From Lunularia cruciata (lineage: Eukaryota; Streptophyta; Marchantiopsida; Lunulariales; Lunulariaceae), in assembly GCA_948567375.1 (NCBI GenBank), contig OX419755.1, positions 54,379,001-54,443,000 on the forward strand: 64,000 nucleotides of DNA. Direction: 5' to 3'. A model generated the notes under the pieces. It saw only the letters and a program-made list of their open reading frames with translations, did not search any database and had not been told where the DNA came from. How positions within the stretch are numbered: the stretch's first letter is position 1; each line of letters begins with the position of its first letter. The translations under genes and the position numbers were made by a program. Shown piece after piece: positions 33,301 to 47,400 of this stretch.

Positions 33301-35240
33301 AATACTCTATTTTAATTGTGTAGAAAGCAACCATAAGTTGCTACATAAAAGCATAGCCCAATATAACACTTCTAAGTCCAAAGGTATAACAAGATGTAGA
33401 TTGTTTGTCTTGGGTACTCCTTTCAAAAACAATATTTGTATCAATCAAGGGACCACTTTATCTATAGAAAAGTCTAAACCGAATTGTGAACTTTACAAAT
33501 CAAACAATCTGTTTGACCAACTCCAAGTGTGGTCATTATGGTGACTATATGAATTGATTAACTAGTCTAACAACATAACTCAAAATTTGGCCTAGTAATA
33601 GTCAAATAGATTAGAGTCCTACCATATGTATGTATAAAAGGGATTATCTAGTACCTCACCATCATCAACACTTAACTTTACAACTTGCTTAAGAAGAATG
33701 AAGATCAGTTTGCAACCAATCATACCAAACTTCTCAAGCATGTTCTAAACACTAAAAAAGCCAAACTCCATCTCATTCAAAGCACACTACACAACAAGGA
33801 ATATTTGAGTTCTCTTAATTCCTTGTCTTTAACTTGGTATTCAAGAAATATCTATTTTGGAAAATAGGCTCCTCGAAATCACCAATGATCAAGTCATCAA
33901 GATAGATGATGATGAGTTCAATCTGATACCTTTTTCTCAAAAAATACAAGGTAGAGTCAAAAAATGTAGATACAATTTCAAGAGATTCCAATTTTTTTTA
34001 AACTTTATATACCATACTCTTGGTGCTTGCTTTAGTCCATTGAGCGCTTTTCTTCAAAGTTAAACTTGGAAAGGAAACATTGGATCCTCATACCTTGGTT
34101 GCTGCTACATGTAGACTTCTTCATCAAGCTCACCATTGAGAAGTGCATTCTTAAAATCATTTTATGCATTGCAAACCCTTGTTGACAAAAACAACTATTG
34201 CAGTTCAAATGGTTGTCATCTTTGCAATTGGACTAAGTGTCTCTTTGTAGTTAACTCCATGCTCTTGTGTACAACATCCTTGGCTAAAATTATGGCCTTG
34301 TATCTATAATTTCATTTGAGTTGCACTTGATCTTCAACACCCACATACATCCAAGTGCCTTCTTATCAATAGGTGAGTCTATCAACTCCCAATGCTATTA
34401 GTGTTGTAGCATACTGAGCTCTACTTTCATAACATCAACTCACTCAACCTTATGCATTCCATACTCAAGTGTACTTGGCTCTTGTTCTTGAAGAATATGA
34501 GTCAAATGAAGGTTGATCAACTAGAAAACCATTATGCATAAACTATTGAGTTGGATTATGCTCCCTTTTGGATTCTCATTGGGCTAAAAGCATAGTTTAT
34601 GCAATAATCACCTCTTCTTGTAGCCAATTTGACATACTAATAACATTCTACAAGAAAAAATCCAAAGGATCTATATCATTTGTGATGAAAAAAACATGAT
34701 GAAGAGAAAAAAGACTTGTTTGTAGAATTGGTTGAGTCTCAAAAAGATAAAACATGAAGAAGAGTGCAACTCTTCATCATTCATTATTTCTTTTAGCTTG
34801 TGCTAAACTTACAATTATTAGAAGCTTTGATGAGTACTTTCTGATAATATATAACCATTCTTGAATAAAGGATTTAGATCTACAACTAAGTTATGAGCTC
34901 TTCATTTTATTCTTATTTTGCTTTGGCAATTTATTTGTCTTAAGATAATCTTGGCCAATGAAAAAATTCTTAAAGCAAATCAAGTAATTTTAAGGATTTT
35001 CTTCTTATTGGTACCAATGATCTATCATTAGTAGTGTTCTAATATCATTATCAAATTTTATGGATTTTATGTTTGTTACTCTAGCCTTAACTTTGTATTT
35101 CTTTGGAGTCTAACTAGAAGGTTCTTTGCAATTACTTCTCAAGTGCATGATTATAAGTGATAATTTTGGTGTTGTTGAAATCATCTCAGAGAGAGATTTC
35201 TAACCACACCTTTTGACACTCAACAGATTCTACAAACAAG

Positions 35241-35303
35241 TTTTTATCTCTTCGTCATGTGATATCTCCAACATGAGATAAAAACATGACAAAGAGATAA
35301 AAA
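35241..35303. repeat. Inverted repeat inside the copia relic
   Basis: tttttatctcttcgtcatgt at 35241-35260 pairs with 35284-35303 with one mismatch. The right arm is followed by a further direct copy of agataaaaacatgatgaag. Confidence 0.75.
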
Positions 35304-36640
35304 CATGATGAAGAAGGCATATGCTATAAAAAGACTCTATCATTATCTCATAAACTAACAAAAGATTCATTGAATTTTGCTAGGTGTACTCAAACACTAG
35401 CAGCTCCATGAACAATACCCTCTATTAAAGGATTAGCTATTTCTCTAGAACCTCCACTATTTATATGCTTATTGGACAAAGAGATGGATAGAATTTTTGG
35501 ACTAAAGTCAAGATGTGGTGATAAAATTGGAGAGTATCAACAAGTGCAAATCAATTTTAGCTCATCAAACACAATATTTTTATTGACATAGAAAATACTT
35601 CAAAAAATAATTATCCTTCCAAATCTAGTGCATATCCAAGGAAGATATATTTATTTGCTTTCTGATCTAATTTCCTATGCTTCTTATCAAGTATCTACAT
35701 AAAAAAAAACATCAAAACTTTAAAATTAGTATTTTGATTTAAAACCTATACCTTGATTTTGAACTACTATAGAAGTTCAATTCATGTAATGCCATGCAAT
35801 AGCCATTTCTTCTATCCCAATATGGTCTAGACAGATTCTCCTTCTTCAACATGGCATGTGAAGCTTCAGCTATGTGAAATTTTTTGTTTGTTTTTCAACT
35901 CCATTGTGTCATAAGATGTGGTTGCAAGTTTTTTGTTATTGGATGCTTTAATCATGCAAATAGCTATCAAACTCTCTACATGAGAACCATCCTTATGGGA
36001 AAATGTCCTCTTCCATGTGATCGCAAGTGAAGCATAGATCCTCTAGACTATTTCTCCACTAGATTCTTGAAGGTATGTAATGATGCTCAAACTTCTAAAG
36101 ATGCCTTACTCTTCATAAAGTAAACCCAAATATAGTAAGAAAAATTGTCAATAAAGTACACAAGTACTCAAAACCAATCATGCTTTATTGAGATGCACTC
36201 AATACATCTATGTACACAAACCCAATCATCTCTTTTGCTCTACTTATTGGTCCCTTAAAAGGTTATCTAGCTTGTTGACCAAATTGGTATATTGTACATA
36301 CTCCAAAAGGATCACTAAAGGCAAATTTGTGCAAACCTTTCACAAGGTCTAAACTATAAATGATTTTCAACCTCTGAAAGTTCATATGCCAAACTTGCTT
36401 ATGCAAAGTATAAATATCCTGAAAAACTAATTCACTTTGTCTATATGTGGCACTCTAAAACTTTGGGTGCAATAATATCTAGTATAAATAGCCTGCCACT
36501 CTTGTTACCCTTAAGCTATGAAAGTATTATTTAAAATTCCAATAAAGCAACCATCTTCATTGAAGAACACTTCTAGGTCATGCTCAACCATCTATCTTAC
36601 AAATAAAAAAATTATGGTTTATGCATGCATATACATGTAA

Positions 36641-36770
36641 AATATTCCTTATGCCAAAAGGGTTTCAAGACAATATTACCAATAAAATGTTATCATTATA
36701 TTAAATATTCCCTATGCCAAAATTCTTTGAAGACAATATGTCCACTAAAATGTTACCATTATGTTAAATA
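36641..36770. repeat. 63-bp duplication in the copia relic
   Basis: aatattcc[t/c]tatgccaaaa begins at 36641 and 36704. The unit also carries caagacaatat and aaaatgtta. At 63 bp it is 21 codons, so it would have kept the frame. Confidence 0.7.
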
Positions 36771-38160
36771 AAGTGTTTTGTCTCATCTCCTATCGTCATA
36801 TATTGTGGAGTCTCCATTGGCTCAATTAAATTGAAAAAATCACTTTGTCACGTCATGTGGTATGTAGTTCTAGAGTTTATTATCCATCAATCTATACTTC
36901 AAGTGCAACAAAGCTCTAGTGTGTGATAGTTGGAAATTGATCTTTAGTGATTTTTTAGCACTATTGACTGTTCAACCTTTACTCATTTTGGCACTTGTAG
37001 AAATTTCTTGCACATTGTCCTTGGATCTTGCAATAATTGCAAGTTATTACTTGACATCTCATTCCAAAAGAAATAGCTTCTTGGTTGTTCTATTGTGGTT
37101 GCATTTGCTATTGATGTTTTTTTTGTGATCTCTACATTAGAGATTACCATTGTTTTACTTCTATGTCTAATACTTTTACCACAAAATCCTCTAGCACCAA
37201 CAAAAAAGACACCTTCTTACTAGCTAGATATCATATTATTACTACCAATCAACCATACATATTCACCAAACATCATAAGAACAAGTTCAACACCATAGAA
37301 GAGATCATTTGGTCAAAATTGATGTGATGAATTGCTTGTTTTTGTTAGGTATTCCCTACAATATGGCTCCAAAGTTTTGAATCAATGTTGATCTTAATAG
37401 AACTCAAATGATCAATAAATTGCTTCACTTGGCTGAAAAAACTGTAATGCATATCAAGCCCATCTTGACAATACAAAGCTAATGCAATACTTCATTGCTT
37501 TTGTTCCTCACTAGAACAAACTACTTAGTGTACACCAGCTTTTTGTGCAAGTTATGCTCTTGGATAATCAATCATATATATCAAGATAATGAGCATAATG
37601 TAGTGGATAACCTGGAACAAATTGCTTCTTCTACTACATCTGCTCCCCTTTCAACTCCATGGTCAAGTTTAAAATTGATTAAGTCTCTTCCTCAATTCCC
37701 ATAGCACTTGACCTCGGATAAAAGTCTAAAATGTTTAGACTTAGTAGTTGTTTCTATCACGTTTCTCTTAAATGATCAATGTCACAAACTCTACTATAGT
37801 TGCTAGCATGAACAAGCTTGTTGCACAATGCACATGATATATTATGTATTTATAGCTTGATACAAATCACTCAAAAAGGAAAAGAAATCTGAAAATAATA
37901 CAAGAGATATAAAAAATGAACTAAAATTTCCATTCGTGATCAATAGGAGGACAACAATCACTCAAGTTTTCAAAATTTTAAAATATTCTGATGATGGATC
38001 ACCATATTTGTGCACTTGATTGTATTTTAAAAAAAGATGAAAAAATTACTTCTTTTGCTGAAGAATAGCAAATTCCTTCAAGAACTCCTCCAAAAATGCT
38101 TGTTATATATTGCTTCTACTTCTCTGTAATACTAAGAGCTAGCCATATGAAATTCGGTGA

Positions 38161-38450
38161 AATTCTAGATGTGAAATTTGGTTGGGTAACATCTAGAATG
38201 ATGGTTTACATGATGGTAAAAATAGACCAGATAGAAGTATCACCAAAAGGGTACTTCTACTAATAGTGCATAAAACCAAAATAGATTTGAAACCTTAGAA
38301 CCAATAGCTAGACATATAATTTGAAGGTGAGAATTGGGTAGGTAACATCTGGAAGGATGTTACACATGATGGACTGAATATATCAGAAAGAGGTGCCACC
38401 AAAAGGGGACTTCTACTAATAGAGTAGGAACCAAAATATGCATGAAATCT
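38161..38450. repeat. Two-copy repeat with about 156-bp period
   Basis: The block ggtaacatct at 38185 and 38341 is followed in both by gatggt or gatgttacacatgatgg, then ccaaaag-ggacttctacta. It lies just upstream, in the minus direction, of the copia relic, and a minus-strand TATA-like ctataaatacat occurs near 37845-37857, so it could be LTR material. Confidence 0.6.
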
Positions 38451-40189
38451 TTGAAGGCAATTTTGGAAGCCTAAACGGATGAATTAGGCCTCAAAAATGT
38501 GCAGATTCCCCTCCAATGAAGGAAAGGCTAGCTTTACCTCCCCCCTACTTTGTCTCGTGGAGAGATTTCCAATGGTACCTCACCCACATGATTCTGAGAT
38601 TCTTACAAGAAGATTCCCTAAAAGATTCCTTTTGGTCAAAGCTTGTTTGACCAACCAGATAGGACCAGGACCTACATGTCACCTATCTATGTACCTAATC
38701 CTATGGTGGAGCTTCATTGGAGGAGATCCGCTTTGCCTATATAATAAAGAGAAGGTGCACCTTCGGGGCATCGGAGTTTGAGTGTGAAAGTGTGTGTTTC
38801 TCATGGTGTGTTTCTCTTCAGGTTTCCTATCCTTAGACTATTACATTCTACTACTTGCTATACAATGCTCCTCCAAAAGAGCTTGCATTACATTTTCTTA
38901 AACATAATAATCCAATTAGAATGTAGTTGCACAAACCTCATGAACAAGTGCAAGTCTTCCATTTGCAAGGCTTTAGTTTACTTTGCAAAGTAGTTCACCA
39001 AAATACATGAGACTAGCAAGCATCCTTTTCCCTATTTTGTACCTTAGTAAAGCATCAATTTATAAATGAACATAGTTTTATACTATACATTTTCATATTT
39101 AACTTACCAATACTACATAAATATCCGACATACCATGTAGAAATTCCCAATCACTCTGTGGATCATCCATTAAATTACATCAAATATTTGCTCATTCATC
39201 TAAAATGTCTCAAACAATATAGAAAATTTCTCAACCGCTCCAATCCTCTTACAACAATTCACCATTGAGTTTTCTCAAACTTTTGCACAACTCAACCTTT
39301 TTACTCTTAGCTCTTTCATCTATGTTGTACTTAATTTCTTGATATCTTAAATGTCTCATTGTCCAATACTATTTCATATCTTTAATACCATAGAGATAAT
39401 TTTCCCAATAAGAATGTAGCTCAACATATATAAAACTTAAAATAGAATTGCATAAACAATGACTAGATGTCTATTTTATCCAATTTTGTGGAAAATATTA
39501 TAATTGCTACAATGCATTCAATATGTGAAATAAAAAGTCACTAATTTAGACCATTTTTTCATATTAGTAAGCTATCTTGCGTGGTTGCAGAAGATCTGAA
39601 TTTTCCTAAAGGTTGCATATCTTATCTTCAAGTTACTATATAAACTATTTACATCTTGTTTTTGCAAAAACAAACTGCTTTAGTTTCTGAGGTGTTTTTC
39701 TCATACAACAATACACCTATTTAAGCTTGTAATCAATTCCAACTTTTGAAAATTCATTGGGTGTTTTGGATTTAAGGCCTATGGATTTTTATTTGCGTGA
39801 GACTAAATTCCACAAATATTTTTATGTGTACTTGTAAAAGAATCTCTCTAAAAATAGAATGATCCCATAAATGGTATACTAGTGACAAAAATGGATTATA
39901 AGAGGATGGGGATTTCAATTTAAACATTTAAGAGGTCTAATTAGTTATTAATAAGTCAAGCCATTATAGGAGTCTTAGTTGATAAGAAGAAAGATTAGGT
40001 TACTACTATCAATACCAAAAGTGCCACATGTTAGAAGGAAACTATGCAAACTATCTTCACTTCCATGTAGAAATGAAAATGAAGAAGAGAGAAAAAGAAA
40101 AACATTAAATTTTCCTTTACTCCATGCGGAGTGGGTGAATTTATAAAGATTTCAAAATCATTTCTTTCTTTGTTGACAAAGGTTTACCA

Positions 40190-40443
40190 TATAGAAAGGT
40201 AGCATGGTGCCAACTTAAAAGTTTGTAATTGAAACCATAGAGGGGTTCCATTTGGAATTGATTGTAATTGAAACCAATTGATTGCCAATGAAATGATGTT
40301 AGTGACTATTATGCCATATAAACCACATTTTTCATATAAATTTGCAAATGAATTAATTCTTTTGTAATTCCATTTGGATCTTATTTTGTTGTGAAATTTG
40401 TGTGCCATGAAATTACCACCTTCATGATGCATGCCTTTCTATA
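40190..40443. mobile_element. Possible MITE-like element
   Basis: A 254-bp stretch is bounded by tatagaaagg and its exact inverse cctttctata. Inside, both halves carry attccatttgga and attaccac/ggtagc-like tracts in roughly inverted order. The terminal repeats are only 10 bp and no clear target duplication beyond TA is seen. Confidence 0.3.
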
Positions 40444-41910
40444 AAATCAGTTTCTTCACTCTTCATGTGTATCATCTCAATTAAGGAGATTTCTATTCAC
40501 AAAGGACAAATATGAAATGTAGAAATAAAAGTACGTATCTTGTTTAGTTTTAACACCATTGTGTTTGATTAGAATTTTTGTTTGAGAACACATTTCATAG
40601 ATACAAAAAATCTTTAGAGGTGTGAAAGAGGCATCTTGCAAAAACATCCCAAAGCAATATCAAGCACAAGAAGCTTAGTATGTATAGGAAGCTCAATATG
40701 CATAGGATATGCTTTATACCACATTAAAATTTTAAGACAAGAGTACACATTTCTGCAATTGGTAGCTTGAAACTACATAGTCGAGCAATGGGGCAAAAAC
40801 TATATACTTCAACAATTTATACAAAAACTATATGAATGGAACCTAGTTTTTGTGGGTGAGAACACTCCATCCATGACCGCAAAAAGGTAAAAAATACAAG
40901 GGGCATAATACATAGCAAGACCCAATAAATAAGAGAAGAACCAATATAGAAGAATTCAACATGAAGTTTATTTGTATGAATTGTATAGGATTTTTTGCAA
41001 CTTGGAATGTATATTTGATTTCTAAATCTTGTGAGTCTTTTGCTCAAATAAGGACCAATTCTTTTCACCTTACCACATGATTATAACACACTTCTCAATT
41101 TTGCATTGGTAAGTTGAAAGAATCTAATATCAAGTCTACTATAGTACTTGATCTTTTCACAAGCTCCTCCTTAATCATCACTGATATAATCTTCCCTTCT
41201 CTCATAGGCCTTATTTGCCATACCAAAATTTTGGGAAAAGTGGTTTGGTTAAGAATAAAAGTACATAATAAATTAAGAAAAGCAAAGTAACATGGTGATT
41301 ATGGATTGTGTTAGCTCCACTAAACCTCCATGTTACAATCTCCTACAACTTTGGCTATCAAAGTAAGCAAATACATGCAAAATCCTATATCAGTCCTAGC
41401 AAAAGAAGTCCCATGAGGAAGCAATGAAGACTCAATAGCCAATGAGTTGCAATTGTAATATTCTCAACCTAGGGTCTTGAAGATGTTATTCCAAGATAAG
41501 GGCAACATGTAACACACAACAAACACCCTTGCTACTTGCATCATATGCATATCACCATTGCTTTGAAGCATCAATTGCTACATCCAAGTAGATAGGCAAA
41601 GTTCAAGTCTGATGCATGAGGTCTAATTTAGAATTTGAGTCCTCACTTTCACTCAAGTGGTTAGTTTGGGGTTGTCAAGAGACTATTTTGTCAGCATCCC
41701 TATCCAAGAAAAGAGAATGTCCAAATCTTGATTCAAACCAAACTATTTCTTCAATTATTTAGTGCCACAAATCAGGGTCTAAGCTTTTAAAAGGATAAAA
41801 GCAAGATTTTGAGACATTATGAACTATAAAGAGTTTAGAGTTATAAAGAATCTAAGAAAAGCAAAAAAAAAAAGGGAAAACCTCCAGAATCAGCAAGTAA
41901 TGAAATGAAA

Positions 41911-42000
41911 AGAATGCAAGGAATCCTCTTCACTAGTTTAAGAATGCAAGGAATGCTCTTCACTAGTTTAAGAATGCAAGGAATGCTCTTCACTAGTTTC
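41911..42000. repeat. Three exact-length 30-bp tandem repeats
   Basis: agaatgcaaggaatgctctt + cactagttta occurs at 41911, 41941 and 41971 with one base change in the first copy and one in the last. Translated on the minus strand, each unit encodes ten residues containing KRIPCIL or KSIPCIL. Confidence 0.95.
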
Positions 42001-43079
42001 TTTTGGAGTTGTAGGTGAGTACTAGTGTGCAACATTGCTTTTTGGCAAAATTGACAAAGGTTTTGCTACTTTGCAATATTTATTGAATGTAGATCACAAA
42101 ATGCATTAGAGCATAGCATGTGAGATTGAAGATTAAAATTGCACTACAAGTAAGACATGGAGTAGAAGCATCTTACTTCAATCTAGGCATTTGCTGCTCT
42201 ATCACAAACATTAAGCTACTCTTGGTATTTAAAATTGAATCTTTGTTCATTAATGGTCAACTAGTGTTCAAATAATTTTTAGAGAGTACTTTAATACATA
42301 AAAAGCTATGGGTCATGATTTGATTTCCCTTAAAAATTTATAGTGATAGGTAGAGCACCAATAGAGGTTAGTTGTACCCTCAACACAATTGCCAATAAAA
42401 TTGTTAAGGGTTATCTGTAAAAATTCATGGATCTTTATGGCGCTTGAGAAAGATAAATCTGAAACCTCCACTATATAATATTTTCTATGTATGTTAGTAT
42501 CAAGTAAAAAATATTTGCAAAAGTGATATCAAAATTGCAACCATATACAATGGAAAATCATCCAAGTTTGCAATTATATTTAAGCTCAATAAATAGAAGT
42601 GAAATTATTAATCTAGTAGCCTTGTTGCTACAGGGATGCAATTGTCAATCCAATTTGACCACCAAGGTACATAGTACAATAGTGTGCATTGGTGTACATA
42701 AAATTCATTAAAAGCGATTGAAATATGTGGAATTAAGCCTCTAGTTTGAAGACTAGAGTAAAATGGCATTGACAAGCATTGTTAAGATTATAATAGATTC
42801 ATATTGTCTTCATTCTTCGAATGGTTTTCTTCTATAGAAATTATATGAGAGCTAGTCCTATACTTAGCAATGATATGTTTAAATAAAGTAGATTTATTAG
42901 CCAAAAGATAATTTTGCTTATGATAAACCAACATAAAATTCACAAACTATTCATAGAACAATATCTTGGTAACAATTTTTTCCATAGGTAGCATAAGAAT
43001 TGCTCCTTGATCACCTCATGTAGTAGGTTCTAACTTCCAATATCATTGAGAAAAATTCCACCTTATAGCCTAAGCAATT

Positions 43080-43830
43080 ACATCTACATACCAATCAATG
43101 GAATTTGTTACATAAAGAGCTTGGTAATATGCCTCTCATGCTCCATAGACCTCACTCTAGACACATATGTGAGAGCTAAGAACAAAGCTTTAGTCTAAAA
43201 AAATAACTCAACAAGCAACAAAACATAAGGAGCTTGAGTCATTACACTAAGTTCATCATACAAGAAGACTTTTTGAACCTTCTCAATCTTTTGCCACCAT
43301 GTCTTCTTAATACAAAGACCCAAATTTGAGCACCATAAAGAAGCCCAAGCTACACAAGAGAGTTTTAAAACAACTTATTCAACTCCCATGTGGTAAGATA
43401 AGCAAGTATAAAGAGATTCATGAGTGGAAAAAAAGCTCTAAACCTTGCACTAATTCTATTCTTGACACAAGTAGACCAACTATATTCATAAGAAAAATCA
43501 ATCCCCAATTGATTGTAAGAAGAACATACTCTAAAGGCTTTCCATCAAAGAAGGAAGGTATGACATCTTTATAACCCACCACAATCACCTAAGCATTGTC
43601 AAGATTCACTTCCATCTTTGTTTCATTGAAAAATACAAGGAGAGAATCCAACAAATTTTGTAAACTCTCCATATTGGTAGAAAGGAGAACTGCATCATCT
43701 ACATAAAGGAGTGCATGTATCATCACAAAACCAACTTGCACACCTGTAGCTCCAACTTCCAAGAGTATTCTCTCTAAGTCATGGATGAAGATCCCAAAAA
43801 ACATTGGAGATAAAGAGAAACCTTAAATCA
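43080..43830 (-). mobile_element. Truncated LINE reverse transcriptase
   Basis: The minus-strand stretch 43804-43589 encodes GIFIHDLERILLEVG and then HALLYVDDAVLLS, the RT catalytic motif C with both aspartates intact. It is followed by LDSLLVFFNETKMEVNL, a typical segment after motif C in LINE RTs. Further down, broken by stops, KIEKVQKVFLYDELSV fits the thumb region. No RT fingers or endonuclease is seen upstream, so only the C-terminal half remains. The family differs from the LINE at 58-61 kb. Confidence 0.8.
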
Positions 43831-43949
43831 CACTTATTGTGCTAAGGCCATCTTGAGAGCTCAAAGAAGACAGTCTCACAATCACCTTCTCATAGAGTCT
43901 AGAGATAGCACCAATCAGATCCTATGAAACTCCCAACTTTACTAGAGAG

Positions 43950-44400
43950 AGAGAGAGCTAGGAGATAGTGAGGAATAAGCTAGGAAAATTTTGTTGGTGG
44001 AGATGGAGTGCCTTATTCTTGAGAGAGAGCATACTCTAGTTCAGCAAGAGGATCACTTCATTGCAATAGAGAGGACCAAATTCAAGAGATTATCACAATT
44101 AGAGCATACAAAGAGGACTAGAGTCAAAAGATTGGTAAAATTAGAGTGTATGGAGAGTATTAGAATAGTGGGATTTGTATAGTTAGAGCATAAACTATTA
44201 GAGCAAGAGGACCATTTCATTACCACAATGAAGACTAGAGCTTTGTAGAGTTATATAGGCTTGTGTCCCACCAAGAGGATTTGATTGAGGAGTTGAGGTG
44301 TATGGAGGAGTTTTACTCTTGAGAGCTAAGTATTACAATAGAGATGTTATATGAGTCCTAGAAAGCTTATGAAGAGTTTGAAGGTATGGAGATAGTAGTA
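43950..44400 (+). repeat. Degenerate repeats encoding charged heptad-like peptides
   Basis: Units built on agagcatac/aagagga/ttcatt[g/a]caat recur at about 44020-44070, 44095-44150 and 44190-44260. The 63-codon ORF at 43991-44182 has alternating Leu/Glu/Arg (LEREHTLVQQEDHF, RLSQLEHTKRTRVKRLVKLE), as a coiled coil would. It looks like a decayed repeat rather than a gene. Confidence 0.4.
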
Positions 44401-47400
44401 TGTATGCAAAATCAAACCAAATTTATATAGAACCACACTCACGGGACTCAAAACAAGAGTATAGAGTGTCACTCATGGGCCTAGGGGAGACCCTAGTGTC
44501 ATTACACCCAACATGGACATTATTGCTTGGAGGCTGCAATTTTCACATGATCTTGAACACCCATCCACTTTCAGATATCCATATGAGGAGAGTAGTATGA
44601 TGCTATTTGTGATCTTTCTAGACTTAGAATTTTGAGAGAGAGGATCAATAGATCTTGAGAGTTCATTCCTTGGATCATTTATGCTCACAATAAGATAAGT
44701 AAAGCAAGATTTTAGTTTAAATCTTTATTATCTTGTGGATTTGATGTAGGATAAAAGTGCTATATCCAGTGGAGAAACTTGGTAGAGCGGTTAGGGCAGT
44801 CATAGTATAGAGGTAGGAGTATGTTTATGTATATACTATATCTTGGAGTTAGAGAGTTTTTGGAGTGTTGTTTGACTTGGTTTGAGGTTATCATTTGGAC
44901 TAATAGCACTAGGATAGAGGTAGAGCATCTACTCAGATCCATATGTGAGGAAGGTTTCCTACCTGAGGGAGTACACATACAGATGCGCCTCATGGCTTTA
45001 CTTGTTGTATAGGATGTGTATTGGATAGGTGGAGAGGTTTCATGCATAGACCTTACATTGCATTCATGGCTTTTGGTCTATGCCTTCAAGACATATTGAT
45101 GTTGATAGTGCATTCATTCCATATTGTAGGAACCATCCAAAGGTGCTATCCATCTTCAAGCATCATTTTTTGATGAGAGTAGGAGATTTCAATACCTCAT
45201 CATGAGACCTTGTCAGAGCTCTCCTAGTGTAGAAATCAATAGTCAATAGTCTACCATTAACTTCTTCACAAAGTAGTGGACTTGTGTCATCTTAGGTATT
45301 ATAGTGCAGATCCATATAAGAGTTTTGGTAGATCCTTCAAGATCTCCCTATTTGGCAAGATTAGTGGGATTGGATGTGGAGATCTTGTTCAATGTGGATC
45401 CATCAACCCATGTTTAGACGCCTTGATGATGAACTAGAGTGCATTAGAGTGAAGAATCATCATGAGGATATCTCCTAGATCACTATTATTATATTGTGTG
45501 ATAAGCTCTATATATTAGCACCACCTTTGTACACATCTTTATATATACACTTATTTTTCACCTATTTATATATTTATATCTACATCGTCATCACTCCTTA
45601 ACTTAAACCTTGAATAGACAAGTAATCCTACAAGTTAATGGGGTCATAAATTAGTAGAATTCATCCCATTAACTTATACAATGGTTATAAGTTACAATGA
45701 TGCAGGTTAATGCAAGAAGATTGTAAATTTTGTGGCTTGAGTATGTCAGTAAATATGCAATATTCTAATTTAAAATTTCTAGAAAGTATCATTTCCTAAT
45801 AATTACAAAATTTTTATTTGGTATTTTGGGAATTATGAATAAATATTCATTTAATGATGATGGGAAGAAGATCTCTTGCTCTTTGACATTAATTTGGTGT
45901 ACAGCAAAGTGGTAAGCCGTGGCTTGGGTGTGTCAAGAAGCATGCAACTTTCCATTTTCAATTTAGCAAAAAATATCTCTTGGGAATTTTGAATTTTGAT
46001 ATTTGGTGATAGGATGAAGATCTACTGCTATTTGACATGGTCTGATGTATAGCAAAGTGGTAGACCATGGCTTGGGTGTGTGCAGAAACATGCAACATTC
46101 AAATTTCAAATTGGAAAAATGTTTTATGAGGCTTGCTATATTTGTAGCTCACTATTTGGGAAAAACAAGAGAAAAATTGTGTCATTTTTTCTTACATGAC
46201 CCATTTAATTTAGGAAAGCACACTTTTTAGTTGATACATGCATTGAAAGTGTGTACATTGAGAAGGAAAGTGGAGGGAGGAATGACTAGGCCAATGGGGT
46301 TAGGAATATATGCGAGACTTTTGTGTCATGGAAGTTATTTTATTTCATGGAATTTTTAGAGTGATACTTGGTTCTGCTCTAGGAATGTTTCATCCTTTTA
46401 CATACTATCATCAACACTTGCAAAGTAGGAATCATGTTGCTTTAAAAAGTATGGATAATGATAGAAAATGCAATGTTCATTCCTTTACAATAGTCACGTT
46501 TGAGCACTCTTAAGGTCATTACTAAGGCTCGATTTCTTCAATATTTTAACATTCAGCATTCATTTCTTCAACACCCATATTACACAATTATCAGTTTGTT
46601 ACTGTTGCATTTCCTTTTCCATTTTTCTCCTCCTAGCCCATGCTAGATGGAGCTTATTTTTGTTTATTCCACTTTACAATACTCAGTGCGACCTTGTGTG
46701 TGGCACCAGTGAGCAACTAACTCCTTGTGTGTCTTGGTTAACTTGATGTACAAAACTTTGCCCCTTCCCACTCCATCCATAGATAATAGTGTGTTATATT
46801 TACTTTTATTTTCTGATATCTTATAAATTTCTGACGTAATATCATAAGTTATAAGATACCAAAAAGCAGAAGTTATGAAATAGTAATGGTAGCGATGGAT
46901 TATATTTCTGACAAATGATCATAAGATATAAGATACAAAAAATGATAATTTATGAAAGATTAAAAATATTGGTGGATACAAAGCCATAAGCTAATAGAGG
47001 TAATAAGTTTTTGGGGGAAGATTATAAACTCATTTTTCACCCAGATGGACTATTTGCACTCCATTATCAAATTGTATCAAACTTTTCATTGATGAAAGTG
47101 TATACAAGAACAAGAGTTATGAAATGAAATCATTGAGTGAGTTATGAGATGTATAGGAGTTTCTTTGGATTAGCCAATATTTTCATATGAGATTTGATGA
47201 AGTCCACAAAAGTAAAATACAAAGTAACTTTCTTATTAAGTGTCAACCTAATATTATGGTATGTATTTTAATCATGTGTTTCATGTAAGCAGGGTTAAAT
47301 ATAAGTATCAGTGGAGGGTTCTAATATAATTATTTTTCAACCTAGTGATATGGTATATATTTTAGTCCTCCTTTTGAAATTTATTAAGGAATACATGCAT

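Larger units (their letters stand above)
33300..37330 (-). mobile_element. Inactivated Ty1-copia retrotransposon
   Basis: Read on the minus strand, the copia order is kept. A gag zinc-knuckle relic (CNYCKIQGQC) lies at about 37003-37053. Protease (WIINSRTTYHMT) is at about 36886-36851, with the catalytic D of DSG changed to N. Integrase pieces (GLHKFAFSDPFGVC, AKEMIGFVYIDV) lie at about 36340-36180. RT begins with KALGCMWVLKIKCNS near 34360, and its catalytic box is YLDDLIIG near 33890-33910. Gag-pol order and a YLDD box between integrase and RNase H identify copia rather than gypsy. Many stops and frameshifts make it non-functional. LTRs were not identified, so both limits are approximate. 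Confidence 0.85.
38451..43080. other. AT-rich repeat DNA without recognisable genes
   Basis: The only structured items are the possible MITE at 40190-40443 and the 30-bp triplet at 41911-42000. A 94-codon ORF at 38497-38781 and a plus-strand TATA-like ctatataataaag near 38738 were looked at, but no product is recognised. Confidence 0.4.

Noticed and set aside
38738-38800. Plus-strand TATA-like box as a copia LTR promoter
   Set aside because: The copia relic is on the minus strand, and no matching second LTR was found.
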